Below, piece after piece: positions 59,901 to 64,000 of a stretch of 64,000 bases of DNA. Position 1 is the stretch's first letter; the number at the start of each line of letters is the position of its first letter. A program made the translations under genes and the position numbers. Under the pieces are notes generated by a model, which saw nothing but the letters and a program-made list of their open reading frames with translations, ran no database searches and was not told where the DNA came from. The DNA comes from Saposhnikovia divaricata. Taxonomy: Eukaryota; Streptophyta; Magnoliopsida; Apiales; Apiaceae. The stretch is from NCBI GenBank assembly GCA_036435485.1, contig CM071598.1:106204501-106268500 (forward strand), read 5' to 3'.

Positions 59901-60219
59901 ATATACTTCTACCAACCCATCTAAATGGCAATTCCACTCTTACTCAATTAATCTAAATCAAAACAACTTAACAAAATCTGAAAATTTACGAACCCGCCAA
60001 GATTAAGTCATACAAACTCATATCCAAGAATACATATCAAGAACAACTAGAATCAAGCAAGAACTCAACTCAAACTTGAAATAAAACTTTACTAACTAAC
60101 AAAACCCATTTCAAGAATTCAACTAAAAGATAATTAACACTTACATGCAAGGACTTATATATATACTAACTATGTTAAAAACATATATCTATACCTTAAA
60201 ACCATAAAACAAATCCATG
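56931..60219 (-). repeat. 3' LTR of the minus-strand gypsy element (inner limit not certain)
   Basis: The first 1.33 kb match 62609-63939 at roughly 95 percent by eye. Beyond that no second copy lies in the window, so its true inner end, possibly past the nested hAT at 60228, is unknown. ORF-free and long, as in element C's LTRs. Confidence 0.75.
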
Positions 60220-60227
60220 AGCTTACT

Positions 60228-60965
60228 TAGGAGTGTACATGGGTCGGGTCGACCGGGTTGAAGCAATAAAATGACCCAACCCATTTTAAAACGGTTTGAA
60301 AATTTTTAATCCGATCCATAAAAATTAAATTGATAACCCAACCCTATTTCTTAAAGGTCGGTTTGGGTCGGTTTGGATGGGTTGCTTAAATATATGTTCT
60401 TTTATACTTCAAAGTCCTTAACTAGCTACAATCATCATAGGTTCTACCAGACATGATTGCAAATGATATATGTCACATAATAAAATTTGCATAAACTGCT
60501 AATTAATGTTACTAAATTACTTGTAAATTTCATCATACTTGTAGTCTAAATAGGAAACACGAAAAGAAATACTTACTTTCTAGCTCTGATTATACTTGCC
60601 TAGGTAAACCACTACCATTCTATTCCTCTTTTTTTTTGTTGTAAACTAGTAACAGTATACAAACATGAATATAATGCTTCACTAGTTCCTTAACCTACTG
60701 ATTCTTCAAATCCACTGATAGATGAAAAGTTATATATGCTCCAGGACGAGGCATAACAATAGGCCAGTAGTGTAGTTTGTCTCTTTAATTTTTTTTAACC
60801 GGGTTGGGTTAAAAAAATATAAACCCATACCCAACCCATTAAAATCGGGTTGAACATATTTTAACCCAAACATGTTTCGGTTTATAATTATACGGGTTGG
60901 GTTGGCCAAAAACAGGGTTGGGTCGGGTCGGGTCGGTCGGTTTGACCAACCCATGTACACCCTTA
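60228..60965. mobile_element. hAT-type MITE (738 bp) with G-rich ends
   Basis: Flanked by a perfect 8-bp duplication agcttact (60220-60227 and 60966-60973). Ends TAGGAGTGTACATGGG and, from the other side, TAAGGGTGTACATGGG match plant hAT ends of the TAGGGGTGT type. Both subterminal regions are rich in GGGTCGG/GGGTTGG words. The ORF across it on the minus strand is a by-product. Confidence 0.88.
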
Positions 60966-61181
60966 AGCTTACTTTAGGTTCATTGCTTAAGGATGGGTTT
61001 GCCTTGGATGAGCCCAAAATTCATGGGTCTCATCAAGAACAACCCCTAAACACTTAACCACTCTTGCATGTAACCAAAGAAGTCAAGGACACCAACTTAG
61101 AAAAATCTCAGATTCTTGGACCTCAACTAAACTCAAAAATAAGACCAAGAATAGATAGGTATTTGAATGGGGATCATTTCG

Positions 61182-61980
61182 TGTTAGGTCCCGAAGTATC
61201 GTCGAAGGGGGGGTTGAATACGATACTACCAAAAATAAAAAATAATTCCGAGAATATATCTTTATTGATAATAAACTCGAAGGTCCAATGGATTAGCTTC
61301 AAAACAGAACACTCCTAAGGATAGTTTAGGCATGAGGACCTTCTACCCGACACTTCCTGAAAGCGGGCTAAGCCTGCTTTCCTACTAGATGGACTGTCTA
61401 GCAGCTTACACAGAGAAGATATAAGAGACAGACGAGAGAGTTGTTTGTTGAGGTGTGTTTTGAAATGAAATACAACAGGCCTATTTATAAGTTATAAAAA
61501 AATCACTATGCAGCTAATATACGTAATTGATTACGTTTGATTTTATCAGTTCTACGCTGCTGGCTGCTTCTGCCATACTTTTCTTTTCAACCATCCGCCA
61601 AATACTTCTTAATCAAACAACTTGATTTTTTGAATGGGCCCACATGTTTTTACCCACCTACTTTTACTTTGTGAAATGAATAGTAATTTTAGTTACTATT
61701 CACATGAATAGTAATTTTGGTTACTATTCACATGAATAGTAATTTCGGATACTATTCACATGAATAGTAATGGCGTCCTATCCAACTTCTATCACACAGA
61801 CAAATAGTCCTTGTGTCCCATATATAATAGGGTTGTTTATCTCAGTTAGAGTAAGGAGTTTTGAAAAGAAATTTGTAGTTAAACAAATAAAAATCATCTT
61901 ACAACAAGAAACTTTCCAACGTACACCTCGGATAAAACTAAGAGAATTCCAAGGGTATTAATCCCGAAAGAAAGATTGAA
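61182..61980 (-). repeat. Copia-type LTR, minus strand, far end uncertain
   Basis: Starts TGTTAGGTCCCGAAG with a G7 run and TTGAATA, like the LTR at 45148. The minus strand has a TATA box (CTTATAAATAGG, about 61480-61491). The right end was not found, so it may be a solo LTR or a fragment. Confidence 0.55.
61679..61770. repeat. Tandem palindromic repeat, about 31-bp unit
   Basis: Three adjacent units, each with ACTATTCACATGAATAGT, whose 8-bp arms pair around CA. It lies upstream of the TATA box of the minus-strand LTR. Confidence 0.88.
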
Positions 61981-62590
61981 CGGGATTTGATACTAGCACA
62001 TGACGAGCAAGTAGTGTTGTACCACGAATAAATTTTATCCACCACTAGAAAAATTAAGGCGAAAGTTCAATTTGAACAAACCTATCAGGGCCTCAGAAAA
62101 ACCTGAAAAATAGGTATCATGAAAACCTCTGACACAATCGAAACCCAACATTCGGGTGAATGTAAGTGTTTAAAAGAACTATAACTTAGAAGACGAAATA
62201 TATCTTCTAACACAATCCTCCAGTGAAGGAGTATCAAATAAATTATAGATGAAAAAGAATATTGCCCTGATCTCCACAGATGCATCCTCTGTCAGCTCCT
62301 CTGACGAACGATTGACTAATTCTAAACTCTCTTCGCAACATCTTAAGATACACGATACCCTACGCTGATAACAACTCACAGTAGTCTCTAAAGACTCTAC
62401 AACCACTATCTCCAATCACAGGGATTTCTACTCGACTCGGAACCATCATCCTAAGGTAGAATCCTAATCTCGACTTACTCATTGGAACTATATCCGATAG
62501 TTCAACACAAACTCTATGTGAGTTCAGACACCCCCACATAATTATATATATATAATCCTACGCTCTCTCTTGTTTCTAGTTTCTATAACC
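61981..62590 (-). other. Remaining internal region of the minus-strand gypsy element
   Basis: Between LTR and primer site. An open frame of 78 codons (62415-62179) follows the primer site on the minus strand, but I recognise nothing in it. This is far too short for gag-pol, so the body is largely deleted. Confidence 0.4.
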
Positions 62591-62605
62591 TCAGCACTGA
62601 TACCA
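62591..62605 (-). other. Primer binding site of the gypsy element
   Basis: The minus strand reads TGGTATCAGTGCTGA three bases after the LTR end TTACA. The first nine bases match the tRNA-Met type; later bases differ from TGGTATCAGAGC. Confidence 0.75.
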
Positions 62606-62608
62606 ACT

Positions 62609-63939
62609 TGTAACGCCCCCAAATCCAGGGTCAGGGATATGGGTCGCTACTACGGAAAACCTTAATAACCAAACAATCACCTGCCAATATTTAATCTAAA
62701 ACATGACATCCAACCCCAACCTAACAAGATCTTTTCAGGTTGTAGACTAAAAAATAAGAAATCCAACACATATTAACTTCTTTTATTAACTCACAACTCT
62801 TAGTACAATAATCTCTTATACAATCTTATGCTGTTAGTATCACCTTGATATAAGGCATACAACAACCACAATATTCCAATACAACAAATATTTCAACACA
62901 AGTGGTAAATACGTTACCAGTCTAACTATACATCTAGTAGACTATTTCAAAAGACAGAATGCTCTAAGCCAAATCCATCTTGATCCAAGTCCTTCCCTGC
63001 TTCGAGCTAATCTAGATCGATCACATCAACTATTTATCTCTGTAAAATAAGATTTAAATAAAAGCAAGAGTGAGCGAAAGAAGCGCTTAGCAAGTATATA
63101 ATAGAGTATACTAAGATACTTTTGGAAAAACTTTGAAGGTTTTAAAATCCTACTTGTGGATGATACCATTTTTTAAAATTTATAAAAAAAATTCAACGGG
63201 AAAGTGGTTTACAGAATTTAATAAGGAATTCACTTCGACAGCTTTAAAAAACGATTTTAATATTTATCTTAACAATTTTTATAGCGATATCCGATAAAAC
63301 TTTGAATAACTGAGCAACAGATGCTTCTAATATTGTTGTAAAAGGTAAGATAGCAAGATAATGAGCCATATGCTCAGCAAATACGAATAAAACAACAATC
63401 AACTCTATCAGGTTCATAAAGTGATAATGATATGGTTATCAAGTGTAGAATGGATATTAAGCAAGGTTCCAATGTGTTATCAATAACCAAATCAGGTTTA
63501 TAATCCAATGAAATAAATTTGATGAATTAAGGTCAACAATAAGGTTCCAAGATACTAAAACCAGAGCTTATACTTTAAACACAATTTCAATCATTAACCA
63601 TACTTTGGGATTTTAAATTGACGCTACGAGATAAGCTAGGTGATCAACCAACGCATTAGCTCCGGGTCTACACTTTCGTGTGACTCCAACTTACTTCTAA
63701 AGGATCCTTGTCACTTATTGACATTGGTCGTGGCATAAAGCCATAATACATAACAGACCGGCATCTCGGTCTAAAACATTTTTTTTATTTCCAATCCCAA
63801 GTTTTAAAAATCAAGTTTAACAGTTGTCAACAGTTTCCGATCTTCAAGTAATAAAACATTCCCTATACTTACTGACAAAAGATCAGCCTAGTATAAGGAG
63901 ATTTATGTAAAACTGGTTTACACTTTTCAATAAGTTGAA
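62609..63939 (-). repeat. 5' LTR of the gypsy element, interrupted at the window edge
   Basis: Matches 56931-58262 until TTGAA at 63935-63939. The next bases no longer match the sister LTR. Confidence 0.83.
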
Positions 63940-64000
63940 TGTAATATCCGGGAATTTCGTACTTTGTAATTATATTAATTATGGAATAAAATATTAATAT
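63940..64000 (+). repeat. Start of another LTR inserted in the gypsy LTR
   Basis: TGTAATATCCGGGAATTTCG is a typical gypsy LTR start. The sister LTR reads TGTAAATCTG here, so the change is abrupt. The preceding ttgaa would be one side of the target duplication. Confidence 0.6.

Larger units (their letters stand above)
56931..64000 (-). mobile_element. Gypsy-type LTR retrotransposon, minus strand, extends past the window
   Basis: Two LTR copies start at 56931 and 62609 (on the plus strand TGTAACG-CCCC). A primer site lies just left of the second, so the 5' LTR is on the right and the element runs leftwards. The LTR end, read on the minus strand, resembles that of element C (CCTG-CC-GGAT-TGGGG-GTTACA), pointing to a related gypsy group. 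Little internal sequence is left between the LTRs, and I recognise no pol. Confidence 0.8.

Noticed and set aside
60730..61017. 95-codon ORF with repeated RPTRPDP-like words
   Set aside because: Product of the G-rich end of the hAT-type MITE, crossing its border at 60965.

Overview
This is plant nuclear DNA, almost certainly from a flowering plant and probably a eudicot. Broken host genes keep plant exon/intron structure (coatomer gamma, phosphoethanolamine methyltransferase, a NAC factor, an mTERF factor), and the rest is LTR retrotransposons, LINEs, hAT and Mutator-type elements, MITEs and microsatellites. I find no intact host gene. The species cannot be named from this sequence alone. Boundaries were read by eye from terminal motifs and target-site duplications (TSDs).

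Left part (1-6.65 kb): the 3' part of a Ty1/copia element (pol with a single in-frame stop, then a short LTR), a LINE tail, a TC microsatellite and a Stowaway-like MITE. An mTERF pseudogene on the plus strand follows, then the last two exons of a coatomer gamma (gamma-COP) pseudogene on the minus strand.

Middle (6.65-34.2 kb): a 27.5-kb nested insertion inside one gamma-COP intron. Element A (minus strand, LTR about 1.17 kb, TSD agatt) carries gag-like ORFs but no visible pol. Element B (plus strand, 503-bp 3' LTR, long gag-like ORF, no pol) lies in A's 5' LTR. B holds an 873-bp hAT-like element (8-bp TSD) and element C (15,060 bp, gypsy type, 4.6-kb LTRs, TSD ctgaa, decayed pol). The 5' LTR of B and the inner part of A's 5' LTR are missing.

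Right flank (34.2-43.2 kb): further gamma-COP exons on the minus strand, a plastid-like trnW copy with an altered anticodon, a duplicated gamma-COP 3' end, a solo LTR, two PEAMT exons spliced into gamma-COP sequence, and a NAC pseudogene split by a 2.2-kb hAT element with a perfect 8-bp TSD.

Right part (43.2-64 kb): LTR fragments, a copia gag with its 5' LTR, a 5'-truncated LINE, a Mutator-type MITE with a 9-bp TSD, and a minus-strand gypsy element whose LTRs contain a hAT-type MITE, a copia-type LTR and, at the window edge, the first bases of another LTR.

The window reads as a gene-poor region where old host genes were duplicated, decayed and split by successive transposon insertions. No coordinated gene system such as an operon, CRISPR array or biosynthetic cluster is visible.
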